Origin: Leptospira biflexa | GTDB taxonomy: Bacteria > Spirochaetota > DYNZ01 | Length of the DNA stretch: 64,000 nucleotides | Reading direction: 5' to 3' | NCBI GenBank assembly: GCA_020720805.1 | Contig: DYNZ01000001.1 | Location: 1 to 64,000 of the forward strand | Shown here: positions 27,165 to 36,312 of the stretch, piece after piece | Layout of the letters: each line of letters opens with the position of its first letter | Position numbering within the stretch: position 1 is the stretch's first letter | Notes under the pieces: model-generated | What the model was told of the DNA's origin: nothing | What the model saw: only the letters and a program-made list of their open reading frames with translations | Databases searched by the model: none | Program-made: the position numbers and the translations under genes

Positions 27165-29171
27165 CTACAAACCAAGGGCGTCGGCAACTACTTCAGCTAA
27201 ATCTTTTACTTTAACCTCGTCCTGCCGATCCTTATTTTTAACGCCATCGGAGATCATAGTTAAACAAAAGGGACAGTTGACCACAATTGCTTCACCCTGA
27301 TGCTGCAGCAACTCTTCGGTTCTATTATCGTTAATCCTCGGCTCTTTTTCTTCCATCCACATCTTAGAACCACCTGCACCACAGCAAAAACTTCGCGATT
27401 GGCTGCGCCCAGCCTCAGCAATTGTAAAACCAGCCGATCTTAAAACATCGCGAGGAGGTTGATAAATCTGATTATACCTGCCTAGATAGCAGGAATCATG
27501 ATAGGAAACTTTTTTTGCAGAATTTCCCTGAAGTGAAATTCTTTCTTCATGCAGTAATTTTTGTAAAAATTCTGTATGGTGATACACTTCAAATTGACCA
27601 CCAAATTGCGGGTACTCATTTTTTATCGTATTATAGCAATGAGGACAAATGGAGATAATCTTACGAACACCATACTGCTTCATTGTATCCACATTCGCCT
27701 GCGCAAAAGATTGAAACAAATATTCATTTCCTCCTCTGCGTGCACTATCACCACTACATCTCTCTTCCGTTCCCAAAATTGCAAATGAGACCTTGGCCAT
27801 TTTCAATATTTTTACGAATGCAACGGAAACTTTTTTGGCTCGATCGTCATATGAACCAGCACAACCTACCCAAAATAGATATTCAGCATCAGGTTGCTCT
27901 TTATATAAAGGAACATCCAACCCAATCGCCCAGTCAGCACGCCTATCGGCACTTAAACCCCATGGATTATTCTGATTCTCCATGTTTGTAAAAGTATTCT
28001 GCAACTCCGGAGAAAAATCGGCATCTATGAGCACTTTTGCACGTCTGGTATCTGTTAGTTTCTCCATAGGATTATTGCCAACTGGACAGGCCTGAACGCA
28101 GGCCATACATGTAGTACAGGACCACATCGTTTCATCTGAAATATAATCAGGGGATAATGGTGCGTTATATTCCACCTGGTTGTCATTGCCAGCTTTTGTA
28201 GTTTGGTAGCCTGGCAAATAGTGAAGAGCAGCCTTCCTAACATTGATAATAACATTCTTTGGGTTCAATGGTTTTCCTGTTGCAAAAGCCGGACACTGCT
28301 CAGTACAACGTCCACATTCAATACAAGCAAAACCATCTAAAAGTTCTTTCCAGGTATAATCCTGAACATTCTTTACTCCCCAGACCGCATTTTCAGCTTC
28401 AAGATTGATAAAACTCATTTGCCCATGAGGCTTCATTCTGGATAAGAAAATATTAATTGGTGCGAAGAGCAAATGCACATGCTTGATATGGGGTACGACT
28501 GCTGCAAAACCAAGCACAGCAATAGCGTGAACCCACCATCCAAAAGCTTGCACACCTTTAACAAATTCTGCATTTGTGCTATCTAAAAATGATGCTATAA
28601 AAATTCGAACCGGACTGCCAATAGCGTTATTAGAAAGAGCAAATGTTGCTGACTCCATGAGCATTCCGGAAAGCATATGAATCGTAATCATGCCTAAGGC
28701 CAGCAGCGATTGCCAGGAGGGACGGTCAAGAGCAGGGGATTTTGCTACATATCGCCTGTATCCAAAAAAAACAATCCCCGCTAAAACAAAGACCGAAAAA
28801 AAATCGATTGTATAGGCATACACCTGCGCTGTGACATAGAACTTTGGATCCAGAAAAAAAGGTAGGTGAAAGCCATCAACGTAGGCCTCGACAAATTGAT
28901 TTAAGGTAGTTAAAGAATAAACAAGGAAACCATAATAGATAAATAGATGGGCTATTCCCCGTACAGGCTCCCGAAAAACCTTTTTTTGCAAAACTACATG
29001 AGAAAAGAACAGGGAGAGCCTCGTGCCTAGATTTCGATCCAGGGATTCCGGCTGGGCTTTACGAATTAACTGTAACCGATAGAATATTCCATAAGAAAAA
29101 GCTCCCATGCCCGCCAAAAACAGGATTGAAAAAAGAATCTTTCCAGTTGTCGTTAATGGTTCCGCTAACAT
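27165..29171 (-). CDS. Membrane iron-sulfur oxidoreductase (HdrD/FadF-like with NarI-type cytochrome domain)
   Basis: The 668-residue protein starts with a five- to six-helix membrane region like the gamma subunit of nitrate reductase (to about 245), with several His that could bind haem. Two 4Fe-4S motifs follow: CIECGRCTEQCP at 283-294 and CTTCMACVQACP at 352-363. Two CCG domains complete it, seen at FWVGCAGSYDDR, ICPHCYN, SYHDSCYLG and SFCCGAGGSK. This is the architecture of FadF/HdrD-type proteins that pass electrons from ETF or acyl-CoA dehydrogenases to menaquinone. No etf genes are adjacent. The TM2 gene follows closely. A role in fatty-acid oxidation is inferred. Confidence 0.9.
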   Translation of the reverse strand: MLAEPLTTTGKILFSILFLAGMGAFSYGIFYRLQLIRKAQPESLDRNLGTRLSLFFSHVVLQKKVFREPVRGIAHLFIYYGFLVYSLTTLNQFVEAYVDGFHLPFFLDPKFYVTAQVYAYTIDFFSVFVLAGIVFFGYRRYVAKSPALDRPSWQSLLALGMITIHMLSGMLMESATFALSNNAIGSPVRIFIASFLDSTNAEFVKGVQAFGWWVHAIAVLGFAAVVPHIKHVHLLFAPINIFLSRMKPHGQMSFINLEAENAVWGVKNVQDYTWKELLDGFACIECGRCTEQCPAFATGKPLNPKNVIINVRKAALHYLPGYQTTKAGNDNQVEYNAPLSPDYISDETMWSCTTCMACVQACPVGNNPMEKLTDTRRAKVLIDADFSPELQNTFTNMENQNNPWGLSADRRADWAIGLDVPLYKEQPDAEYLFWVGCAGSYDDRAKKVSVAFVKILKMAKVSFAILGTEERCSGDSARRGGNEYLFQSFAQANVDTMKQYGVRKIISICPHCYNTIKNEYPQFGGQFEVYHHTEFLQKLLHEERISLQGNSAKKVSYHDSCYLGRYNQIYQPPRDVLRSAGFTIAEAGRSQSRSFCCGAGGSKMWMEEKEPRINDNRTEELLQHQGEAIVVNCPFCLTMISDGVKNKDRQDEVKVKDLAEVVADALGL

Positions 29172-29195
29172 CCTAATTCCTTTAATTGTATTTAT

Positions 29196-29849
29196 TTAAT
29201 AAATTACCGTTCCTAGCATCTTCTGGTGCAAATTCGCCTGTTGAATGAGAAATGAGTAGTAGTCATTTTCGATACTTCTTGCCAATCGGGCATAATAACC
29301 AAAAAATAATTCAAGTACCATGACTTTGCTGCGCAAATCTGTAATTTCACCAACCTTCAGCTTATAATTATCCTGGGGAAGGATAAAATCTTTAAAGTCC
29401 ACTACGAGATCATCAAGACTGGCATCTGCTGGAGTGTTATCATAGATAAAAGTTTTTTGAAATCCATTTCCGCCATAATCCTGACGATCTTCGACAATAA
29501 ACTGAATCGACTTAATCTTGCCACCTTCAATAGTTAAGACAGCTTCTTCACGTTTTTTCCAATATTTTTTATCGGGATTGGAAAATGGATATTGGTTAAT
29601 ATAATAATGTATCTTTTTATCTGGATATTTTTGTTCTAATTTCGGAATAAAGGGGGCAATTTTTTTGAGCGACTCATCCACCAATCCGGTTAATTCCGTT
29701 ATCCTTTTTTGGTGGATCTCCTGGTACGCCTTCATATCGCCCTTGGACTCTATGCTTTTTTCTTTATCCTGACTGAAAACCAAAGAAATGCCAGCAAATA
29801 TGAAAAAGAGCAATAAAACAACCCGAATCAAACTGGTTAGCTTTATCAT
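29196..29849 (-). CDS. Exported protein of unknown function
   Basis: The 217-residue product has a clear signal peptide: a basic start, the hydrophobic run VVLLLFFIFAGISLVFS, and a probable cut before QDKEK. The mature part is charged with beta-strand patterns (EEAVLTIEGGKIKSIQFIVED) and a helical end. I recognise no family. The ATG with GGAG eight bases ahead was chosen over a GTG three codons upstream. It lies 24 bases upstream of the iron-sulfur oxidoreductase gene on the same strand, so co-transcription is possible. It is probably periplasmic or anchored by association, as no lipobox cysteine is present. Confidence 0.6.
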   Translation of the reverse strand: MIKLTSLIRVVLLLFFIFAGISLVFSQDKEKSIESKGDMKAYQEIHQKRITELTGLVDESLKKIAPFIPKLEQKYPDKKIHYYINQYPFSNPDKKYWKKREEAVLTIEGGKIKSIQFIVEDRQDYGGNGFQKTFIYDNTPADASLDDLVVDFKDFILPQDNYKLKVGEITDLRSKVMVLELFFGYYARLARSIENDYYSFLIQQANLHQKMLGTVIY

Positions 29850-29973
29850 AGTAATCACTCCAATATTAAAAATACAATTTTATCTTACTTTTTTGTAAAA
29901 ACAGATCCGCTTTATAAAAATGTCAATGAACATACAACTCTTTCTTGAATAATCTCGAAGAGCTTTGATTTTT

Positions 29974-31281
29974 TTATGATCCATTCGCGCTGAAAGCAAT
30001 CCTCATTATTTTCGCATTTCTCTCTCGAATCCAATTCTGGCTAACCATAGGATGTACTTCATCGATGTCAGTCTCCTCAAAACCAAATTGCTTGAAAAAC
30101 TGTGTAGCTCTTGTAGTACTTAAATAAAGAGTGGATAGGGTCTGTTTTTTCGCTCTTGAGATGATAAATTCTACTAACTTCTTTCCTACGCCCAAGTGGC
30201 GGTACTTGGCTTCAACAACCAAGGCAGCTAATTCGGCTACCCCATCCTTTTCGAAAGAGTGCAGCGCAATGGATCCACAAATTTTTCCTTCCAACTCAAA
30301 AACAAAAAAATCATCAATTTTTTTTGCGAAGTCCTCTTCTTGACGAAGACGAAACTCGCCAAGCTGATTTGCATTTTGCATCATTTCCATAATTTTGGGG
30401 ATATCCTGAATCGTAGCTGAGCGGACAAATCGATAGGAATCTCCACTGATAAGAAGCCCGGCTCCGGTTTGTGTGAAGAACTCGCGAATTAACCCATCCT
30501 GTTCTGTTCCTAAAATAAAGTGAGCCCTTTCCACTCCATTAGCACAGGCCATGAGTCCGGCACGTAATCGTTCACTTCGCAATGCTGGCCACTTTTGTTG
30601 ATTCTGTTTGATCAGCTCCTCCAATTCGGCCAACTCTAAAGCATTCGCCGAAGAAGAGAGATTCGTGTAATCATCTTCCAGCAATAAAACCAGTTTTGAC
30701 GCTTGCAAAGAGACGGCAACCTGCGAAGCAAGCTCAACTGATCGTACATTATAAGCCTGCCCCTGTGCATCAAACCCAATAGCCGATAGAATGGGAATAT
30801 ATTGCAAATCCAATAGTTCTTGAATTCTTTGAGAATAAATCTTTTCAACCTGTCCACTTCTTTGGTAATCAATGCCACCAATTACACCCAAAGGTTTAGC
30901 CTTAAAAAAGGGGCCTGAGACTGTTTTCAGCATTAGACCCGTTGAAAATGTATTGCTTAGATATTGTCTTATCAAATAGGTTAATTTTTCTGATTCCAAT
31001 ATCGCAATCTCTAAAATCTCTAAATTGGTGATTCTATAATTTCCCTGCTCTTCAAAAGCAATACCACTCTTCGTCGCTTGTAGATTTATCTGATATCTAG
31101 AGCCATGGACAATCACAGTACGAATACTCAAACTGGAAAGAATAGCAATTTGTTGAGCAAAGTTATTCAGATCCATTAATTCCAAAGCAGCACCGCTAAC
31201 AAAGATCACCACAGTTTTTCCTTGAAATTTCGGCACATACCTCAAGATATCACTCAGATTCAATTCCATTTTATGTTGCAT
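29974..31281 (-). CDS. argA: N-acetylglutamate synthase (amino-acid kinase + GNAT)
   Basis: ArgA makes N-acetylglutamate, the first step of arginine synthesis. An N-terminal amino-acid-kinase fold is visible in KTVVIFVSGAAL, TVIVHGSRYQINLQ and IPILSAIGFDAQGQAYNV. The C-terminal GNAT domain shows the acetyl-CoA loop YRHLGVGKKLVEFI and the family LSTTRATQFFKQFGFEE. The 435 residues match classical ArgA length. In the kinase domain the catalytic lysine context is altered (VSGAALE), as in ArgA but not ArgB, so it is not a kinase. GGGTGATC precedes the ATG. No arg genes are adjacent, and feedback by arginine through the kinase domain is expected from the family. Confidence 0.92.
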   Translation of the reverse strand: MQHKMELNLSDILRYVPKFQGKTVVIFVSGAALELMDLNNFAQQIAILSSLSIRTVIVHGSRYQINLQATKSGIAFEEQGNYRITNLEILEIAILESEKLTYLIRQYLSNTFSTGLMLKTVSGPFFKAKPLGVIGGIDYQRSGQVEKIYSQRIQELLDLQYIPILSAIGFDAQGQAYNVRSVELASQVAVSLQASKLVLLLEDDYTNLSSSANALELAELEELIKQNQQKWPALRSERLRAGLMACANGVERAHFILGTEQDGLIREFFTQTGAGLLISGDSYRFVRSATIQDIPKIMEMMQNANQLGEFRLRQEEDFAKKIDDFFVFELEGKICGSIALHSFEKDGVAELAALVVEAKYRHLGVGKKLVEFIISRAKKQTLSTLYLSTTRATQFFKQFGFEETDIDEVHPMVSQNWIRERNAKIMRIAFSANGS

Positions 31282-31511
31282 ACGATCACCCAGGCATTTT
31301 CCATTCTTGCTATTCCAACAAATACCATTTTGTCATTTTTGCAGTAAATACAAATAAAGCTTGGCATAAATCTGATCCAATTTTTTTTACTACAATAGCT
31401 AAAAGAAATTGGTATTTCCGTTGGCTTCTTCCTAGAATACTAACTTCACTGGAATTGTATCGCCATTCTTCGTAGAATAAAATTATTTGCTAACAAAATT
31501 GGAAACTTTCT

Positions 31512-32720
31512 ATGCGTAAAACATCATCTGATTTAGGAACCTTTACAATTAAAGAGTTTTTGGAGAATGTCCACCTTCTCCAAATTGGTCGAAAACGTAA
31601 AATCTATCTCATCGGAACAGCCCATATTTCAGAGGAGTCAGTCAAGCTAGTAGAAAGGGTAATCAATAAAGTAAAGCCAGATACAATTTTTCTGGAACTA
31701 GATAGCGACAGGTTTCAGGCAATTGAAAATCAAGATAGATACAATAATCTGGATCTCATATCTATCATCCGCCAAGGTCAGCTTTTTTTTCTAATAGGGC
31801 AGTTTATTCTATCCTCTTTTCAAAAACGGATGTCAGAGCAAACAGGCGTTGAACCAGGTAGTGAATTTAAAAAAGCCATTCACTTAGCCCACCAACTGGA
31901 ATCACGAATCGTATTATCGGATAGAAAAATTGCCGTTACTCTGAAACGGGCCTGGAGGATGACATCATTTTGGCGTAAGGTGAAACTTTTTGTTTCTATT
32001 ATGTTCTCTGGTGAAGAGAAGATTGGAAAACAGGAGATCGAATCCATGAAAGAGATGGATGCCATCAGTGAATTAGTTGAAAATTTCGCTTCAGAACTAC
32101 CAGAAATAAAAAAAGTACTGATCGATGAACGAGACACATATTTGGCTCACTCCTTGGCTCAGGAAGAGTGTAAAATTGGTGTTGCTGTGGTAGGTGCAGG
32201 TCATGTGCCAGGAATATTAAAAAAAATCAATTCCAATATCTCATCCCGCGAGATTGAAGATATTACACATATTCCAGATCCATCTTCTATAGGGAAATGG
32301 TTGTCATGGCTTATACCAGCCCTAATCTTTTTCATCTTTATTGGCGGCTTTTTTCAAGGCGAATATAATAAACTATTTGATGCTTTTTATGTCTGGGTAT
32401 TTGTAACAGGTATGCTCTCAGCGCTGGGAACATTAATAGCCCTTGGACACCCTATTACAATTTTAGCTGGTTTTCTTGCCGCTCCCGTTACTACACTGCA
32501 TCCAGCGATTGGAGTGGGTATGGTTACAGCAATTGTGCAAGCTTTTTTGGTAAAGCCAAGAGTAATGGATTTGAAAGAACTTTCAAATTTTAAGGTTTCT
32601 CTGCGAAACATTTATAAAAACAGGGTAACAAAGATTTTTCTTATATTTCTGCTCTCTTCCCTGGGGGCATCAGCGGGTACATTTATCGCCCTACCTTACG
32701 TTACAAAAATTCTCTTCTAA
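31512..32720 (+). CDS. TraB/PrgY-family membrane protein
   Basis: The 402-residue protein carries the TraB signatures KIYLIGTAHISEES, ELDSDRFQAI, LIDERDTYLAHSLA and VGAGHVPGI, the pattern of the GxxH/RDxxLA metalloprotease-like (ChaN/EreA-related) core. The C-terminal 150 residues contain four to five hydrophobic helices (IPALIFFIFIGGFF, WVFVTGMLSALGTLIALG). The members of this family in enterococci inhibit peptide pheromone, but in most bacteria the role is unknown. It stands alone on the + strand. A weak Shine-Dalgarno is present. Confidence 0.88.
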   Translation: MRKTSSDLGTFTIKEFLENVHLLQIGRKRKIYLIGTAHISEESVKLVERVINKVKPDTIFLELDSDRFQAIENQDRYNNLDLISIIRQGQLFFLIGQFILSSFQKRMSEQTGVEPGSEFKKAIHLAHQLESRIVLSDRKIAVTLKRAWRMTSFWRKVKLFVSIMFSGEEKIGKQEIESMKEMDAISELVENFASELPEIKKVLIDERDTYLAHSLAQEECKIGVAVVGAGHVPGILKKINSNISSREIEDITHIPDPSSIGKWLSWLIPALIFFIFIGGFFQGEYNKLFDAFYVWVFVTGMLSALGTLIALGHPITILAGFLAAPVTTLHPAIGVGMVTAIVQAFLVKPRVMDLKELSNFKVSLRNIYKNRVTKIFLIFLLSSLGASAGTFIALPYVTKILF

Positions 32721-32744
32721 AGTTTTTCCCTTGCTTCTCTTTCT

Positions 32745-33215
32745 TTAAAAGCGTACAACCAGTAGAGGCAATTGAATCTGGAAAGATTCGGAGGAGTGAT
32801 AACTTACCTTCTGTTTTGCCATTTCGTCCTGATATTGGTTCTGCTGCTGATACGCGTGCATTCCCTTCCATGCCACAGAAAAAGATATGACTCCTCCCCC
32901 GAGAAGAACCCCCCAGATGTGGCTTGGATTGAATTGAAATACCCCGGACTGCTGGTTACTGAGTCCGTACAACTGTAATACAGCAAAAACGGAAGCAACA
33001 CTAAACGGATAAGAAACGAGAAATAAAATCTCAAATCTGCGCAATGGGCTTTCTCGTGTTTCGAATGGATTCTGATCACTCATATTCTCCGATATCGGGG
33101 GCAAGGAGGAGGCCAAGGCAATAGAACAATCGGCTTGATCCTCTATTAGATGAAAATGTGCCATCAGGGAATTCTGAAAAACAGCCCAAAAAACGATAAA
33201 TAGAAAAACTCTCAT
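32745..33215 (-). CDS. Small exported/membrane protein of unknown function
   Basis: The protein has 156 residues: a signal-like N-terminal helix (RVFLFIVFWAVFQNSLMA), a short acidic mature segment, and two further hydrophobic helices around ILFLVSYPFSVASVFAVLQL and HIWGVLLGGGVISFSVAW. The C-terminus is Gln-rich, then ends in PLLVVRF. I recognise no family. The gap to mtnP is 30 bases and they are on the same strand, but the transcript order (mtnP first in panB-mtnP, then this gene) suggests it is simply the operon tail. Confidence 0.5.
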   Translation of the reverse strand: MRVFLFIVFWAVFQNSLMAHFHLIEDQADCSIALASSLPPISENMSDQNPFETRESPLRRFEILFLVSYPFSVASVFAVLQLYGLSNQQSGVFQFNPSHIWGVLLGGGVISFSVAWKGMHAYQQQNQYQDEMAKQKVSYHSSESFQIQLPLLVVRF

Positions 33216-33245
33216 TACATTAAAACTTCCTCTTTCGTTTCTCTG

Positions 33246-34118
33246 CTAGTTCTTGGCAAATTTTTCCGGGTAAAGAAAATGCAGTTTCCGTTTTGTCGAC
33301 TGTGGCTGGACATCTTCTGCTGTCATAATTGCTTTGTCAGCGCTCGTATGACATTGACAGATGCATTTCACGCTTTTCTTTAGAATTTTACGAAGCAGCA
33401 CCTCAGCATTTTGAGAATTCTTATGCAGATATTCAATAACTTTATCAGTTGAGACCGCTTCCTCATTTTCACGCCAACAATCATAATCCGTTACCATACA
33501 TATCGTATTGTAACAAATACCCGCCTCTCTGGCCAACTTGGCCTCTGGAAGGACAGTCATATTGATTACTCCAGCACCCCAGGAACGGTAGAGATGACTT
33601 TCCGCTCGTGTTGAAAATGCAGGACCTTCCATGCAAACCGCAGTTTCATGCGTATGAAAAGGAATTGTGGTTTCCTGTGCCGCTTCTTCAACCAAGGAGG
33701 CATTTTTTATACAAAAAGGATCTGCAAAACTAACATGGCCAACAATACCATCTCCAAAAAAGGTTGAAGGTCTCTGCTTCGTCCGATCGATAATCTGATC
33801 CAGCAAGACAAAATCCATAGGAGCCAACTCCTCTTTCAATGATCCTACAGCGCTGAACGCAAAAATCTGCTCTACACCAATCGATTTCATCGCGGCGATA
33901 TTTGCCTGCCACGGAACTTCTGATGGTAAAAATCTGTGTCCCTTACCATGTCTGGCGAGAAAAGCAATTTTTTGATTATCCAATTCAATAATGCGAATCG
34001 CATCAGAAGGATTTCCCCAGGGCGTCGAGATATCTAACTCGCGAATCAATTTTGCGCCCTCGATATTATAAAGACCACTTCCGCCAATCACGCCTAAAAA
34101 TAGACCTTCTTCCTTCAT
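33246..34118 (-). CDS. mtnP: 5'-methylthioadenosine phosphorylase
   Basis: MtnP splits methylthioadenosine with phosphate and feeds methionine salvage. The phosphate site GVIGGSGLYNIEG, FLARHGKGHRFLPSEV, the substrate loops CMEGPAFSTRAESHLY and NMTVLPEAKLAREAG and the closing MVTDYDCW are all present. The 290-residue length agrees. A CICQC cluster near the C-terminus recalls the CxC redox motif of archaeal-type MTA phosphorylases. It lies 11 bases after panB in a ssb-panB-mtnP run on the minus strand, an unusual combination. No other methionine salvage gene is in the window. Confidence 0.95.
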   Translation of the reverse strand: MKEEGLFLGVIGGSGLYNIEGAKLIRELDISTPWGNPSDAIRIIELDNQKIAFLARHGKGHRFLPSEVPWQANIAAMKSIGVEQIFAFSAVGSLKEELAPMDFVLLDQIIDRTKQRPSTFFGDGIVGHVSFADPFCIKNASLVEEAAQETTIPFHTHETAVCMEGPAFSTRAESHLYRSWGAGVINMTVLPEAKLAREAGICYNTICMVTDYDCWRENEEAVSTDKVIEYLHKNSQNAEVLLRKILKKSVKCICQCHTSADKAIMTAEDVQPQSTKRKLHFLYPEKFAKN

Positions 34119-34129
34119 TGCTTCTCCTA

Positions 34130-34972
34130 TTAACTATACGTTTCTTCTGCAGCGGGAAATTTTCCAGTATTCAAATCCTCCAAATAGGAAGATAGACCCT
34201 CCAGAATCATGTTTCTGGCATTTCCGTATCTCCTAACAAAACGAGGAACTTTTTCATAAAAACCCATCATATCATGAAACACCAGCACTTGGCCATCAGT
34301 ACCGGAACCTGCTCCAATTCCAATAGTAGGAATTCTTAGTTTCTGACTGATTGAATCAGCAAGCTCTGCATTCATTCCTTCTAATACCACAGCAAAACAA
34401 CCCGAAGCTTCTAAAAACTGTGCATCCTCCAAAAGAATTTTTTTCTCTTCGTTGCTCTTTCCTTGAATTTTATACCCACCCATCAAATTGATCGACTGTG
34501 GAGTCAATCCGAGATGACCCATGACCGGAATTTGTGCCCTATGCATTGCAGGAAGAACATCCTTTAATACGGAATAGCCACCTTCGATTTTAATAGCATC
34601 CGCTCCTCCCTCCTGGATAAAACGGCCTGCGTTTCTAACTGCATCCAAAGAATTTACTTGATAACTCAAATAGGGCATATCTGCGATAAGAAGACTTTTG
34701 GAAATTCCTCTTTTTGCAATTTTTGTATGGTAAACCATTTGATCCATGGTTACCTGTAATGTATTTTCTAGACCGGCAATGACATTCCCAAGACTATCGC
34801 CTACGAGTACTACAGGAATGCCGGCCTCCTCAAGCAACGAGGCTGTTAAAAAGTCGTATGCGGTTACTACTGCAATTTTCTCGCGGGCTTCCTTCATTTT
34901 TTGTAATGTTGAAGGCCAAATTTTCCTGGGAAGTTTTGAACTCTTATCTGATATTTTTTCTTGTGTGCTCAT
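34130..34972 (-). CDS. panB: 3-methyl-2-oxobutanoate hydroxymethyltransferase
   Basis: PanB adds a hydroxymethyl group from methylenetetrahydrofolate to ketoisovalerate in pantothenate synthesis. TAYDFLTASLLEEAG, VLVGDSLGNVIAG, AVRNAGRFIQEGGADAIKIEGG, VMGHLGLTPQSINLMGGYKIQGK (split at QSINLMG) and IGIGAGSGTDGQVLV are all family blocks. The start was placed at MSTQEK on family length (280 residues); two other ATGs and a TTG upstream fall within a hairpin after ssb and have no Shine-Dalgarno. The same strand carries ssb upstream and mtnP downstream. Confidence 0.95.
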   Translation of the reverse strand: MSTQEKISDKSSKLPRKIWPSTLQKMKEAREKIAVVTAYDFLTASLLEEAGIPVVLVGDSLGNVIAGLENTLQVTMDQMVYHTKIAKRGISKSLLIADMPYLSYQVNSLDAVRNAGRFIQEGGADAIKIEGGYSVLKDVLPAMHRAQIPVMGHLGLTPQSINLMGGYKIQGKSNEEKKILLEDAQFLEASGCFAVVLEGMNAELADSISQKLRIPTIGIGAGSGTDGQVLVFHDMMGFYEKVPRFVRRYGNARNMILEGLSSYLEDLNTGKFPAAEETYS

Positions 34973-35006
34973 TGACAATTCTGTCTCATCATGAAATTTC
35001 ATCCTG

Positions 35007-35036
35007 CCGACATTGCAAGTCATGCCGACAGGATCA
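35007..35036 (-). other. Hairpin between ssb and panB
   Basis: CCTGTCGGCAT and AATGTCGGCAGG-type arms can pair as an 11-bp stem with two G-U pairs, around a loop of about eight bases, on the minus-strand transcript. It starts nine bases after the ssb stop and covers the alternative upstream starts of panB. There is no T-run. It may be a RNA-processing site or a repeat remnant. Confidence 0.5.
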
Positions 35037-35044
35037 ATATTCAA

Positions 35045-35473
35045 TCAATCATTTTTATTATTTTGTGGTACTTTTGGAACAAAAATCACATTATTGGCAA
35101 TGACCTTAATTTTGGATTTTTTATGTCCATCCTTATCCTCCCATCTCTCCTGACGAAGAGTGCCTTGAACTATCACCCTATTTCCCTTATTTAACTGCTC
35201 AAAGCACGCTTTGGCTTTGTTATTCCAGGTTTCTACATCAATAAAAGAAACAGAATCACTACCATGATTTACAGCAATACTGAAATGACCAACAGTTTTA
35301 CCTGTTTTTGTTTCAATTAACTGAGGTTTATGCACAACGCGACCATCTATGATTGTCATGCTCAAAGAGTGATACAGAGAATTTGATTTACCTTCTGGCT
35401 GGCTTACAGGGTTTTCTGTACTGGCGGGAGCCGCTTGGTGATTCCAGGCCATTTGGGATTCATACGCTTTCAT
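35045..35473 (-). CDS. ssb: Single-stranded DNA-binding protein (SSB family), no acidic tip
   Basis: The OB-fold is read from LSMTIIDGRVVHKPQLIET, VGHFSIAVNHG, FIDVETWNNKAKACFEQLNKG and VIVQGTLRQERWEDKDG, the standard SSB order. The 142-residue protein differs in two ways: about 36 disordered residues precede the fold, and the C-terminus ends FVPKVPQNNKND without the acidic DDDIPF-like tip used to recruit replication proteins. The residual ND end is not equivalent. A second, canonical SSB may exist elsewhere. AAGGAG is seven bases before the ATG, a strong site. It heads the panB-mtnP gene run and is divergent from the barrel protein. Confidence 0.88.
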   Translation of the reverse strand: MKAYESQMAWNHQAAPASTENPVSQPEGKSNSLYHSLSMTIIDGRVVHKPQLIETKTGKTVGHFSIAVNHGSDSVSFIDVETWNNKAKACFEQLNKGNRVIVQGTLRQERWEDKDGHKKSKIKVIANNVIFVPKVPQNNKND

Positions 35474-35568
35474 TTTTTATCTCCTTAAAAAAAGTAAATT
35501 TAATCTTTACAAGAGACAAAAGATCAAACAAGGTACATTTGTCCCAAATCGTTGAAAAAAGGTTACTT

Positions 35569-36198
35569 ATGAAGTTTTTCGTTACGTTTTTATTCAGTAT
35601 CCAACTGCTTTTTATCAACCAACCCATCTTTTCACGAACCAACCAAAATCTCTTGGGTGAAAATAATGGTTTTTTTGCAGGCATTACCCAAAATCAATTT
35701 CAGATCAAAGATGGCGGGATTGTTCAGGGTCATGGATGGCAAGCTGGCATTATACAAAAAACAGAAAAGAGAGGTTATGGATTTCTAACAGGATTACTCT
35801 ATTTTGATTATATTAAAGCGGAAGGGCAACATCCCTCTGCTGGAAATATCGTTTTTTCCTCTAGTGATATTGTCTTTTCACTCTGGTTAACACAAATCTG
35901 GCGTGAAAACTCCTCCTTTGCTCCCATGATAAGTGCAGGACCAGCTTTCGTATTTAAAATTAATTCTGAAGTTGAGACAGATAATGCGGTTTTCAAATAT
36001 ACAGACGTAGCTCTAGATTTTAAGGGGCAATTAGCTATGGGCGCTTATATAAAAGTTAACAAGGGCTTATACCTTCTCCCCCAAATATTCTTTGGTTACA
36101 ATCTTTATAATAATAATAAATTTTCTGAAATATGGGATGTACGACAAGAGATCAATTATGGCATTCAGTTTGGGCTCATCTACTCAACAGACTATTGA
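35569..36198 (+). CDS. Predicted outer-membrane beta-barrel protein
   Basis: The 209-residue product has a signal peptide (KFFVTFLFSIQLLFI, cut near FSR) and then a series of short amphipathic strands with aromatic ends: WQAGIIQKTEKRGYGFLTGL, VFSLWLTQIW, APMISAGPAFVFKI, LAMGAYIKV, LYLLPQIFFGYNLY and a final GIQFGLIYSTDY. That pattern suggests a small eight-stranded barrel with a terminal aromatic. The family is not recognised. The start has AAAAAAGG six bases before it; the reading frame further upstream overlaps ssb and is not coding. It is a single transcription unit before fliN. Confidence 0.65.
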   Translation: MKFFVTFLFSIQLLFINQPIFSRTNQNLLGENNGFFAGITQNQFQIKDGGIVQGHGWQAGIIQKTEKRGYGFLTGLLYFDYIKAEGQHPSAGNIVFSSSDIVFSLWLTQIWRENSSFAPMISAGPAFVFKINSEVETDNAVFKYTDVALDFKGQLAMGAYIKVNKGLYLLPQIFFGYNLYNNNKFSEIWDVRQEINYGIQFGLIYSTDY

Positions 36199-36223
36199 AA
36201 AATTGTAACCTTCGTTATATCCT

Positions 36224-36244
36224 TATTTTGAAAATTTCAAAATA
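36224..36244. promoter_or_regulatory. 21-bp AT-rich perfect palindrome upstream of fliN
   Basis: TATTTTGAAA and its inverted copy TTTCAAAATA surround one central base. It lies 25 bases after the barrel gene stop and about 70 before fliN. As a palindrome it could be an operator for fliN or a weak terminator of the upstream gene; no T-run follows. Confidence 0.4.
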
Positions 36245-36312
36245 TGCCGATATTGGAATTAAGAAGACTTTTTTAGACCTTACTTTGCATAATTATTTAA
36301 AGGTATAGATTC

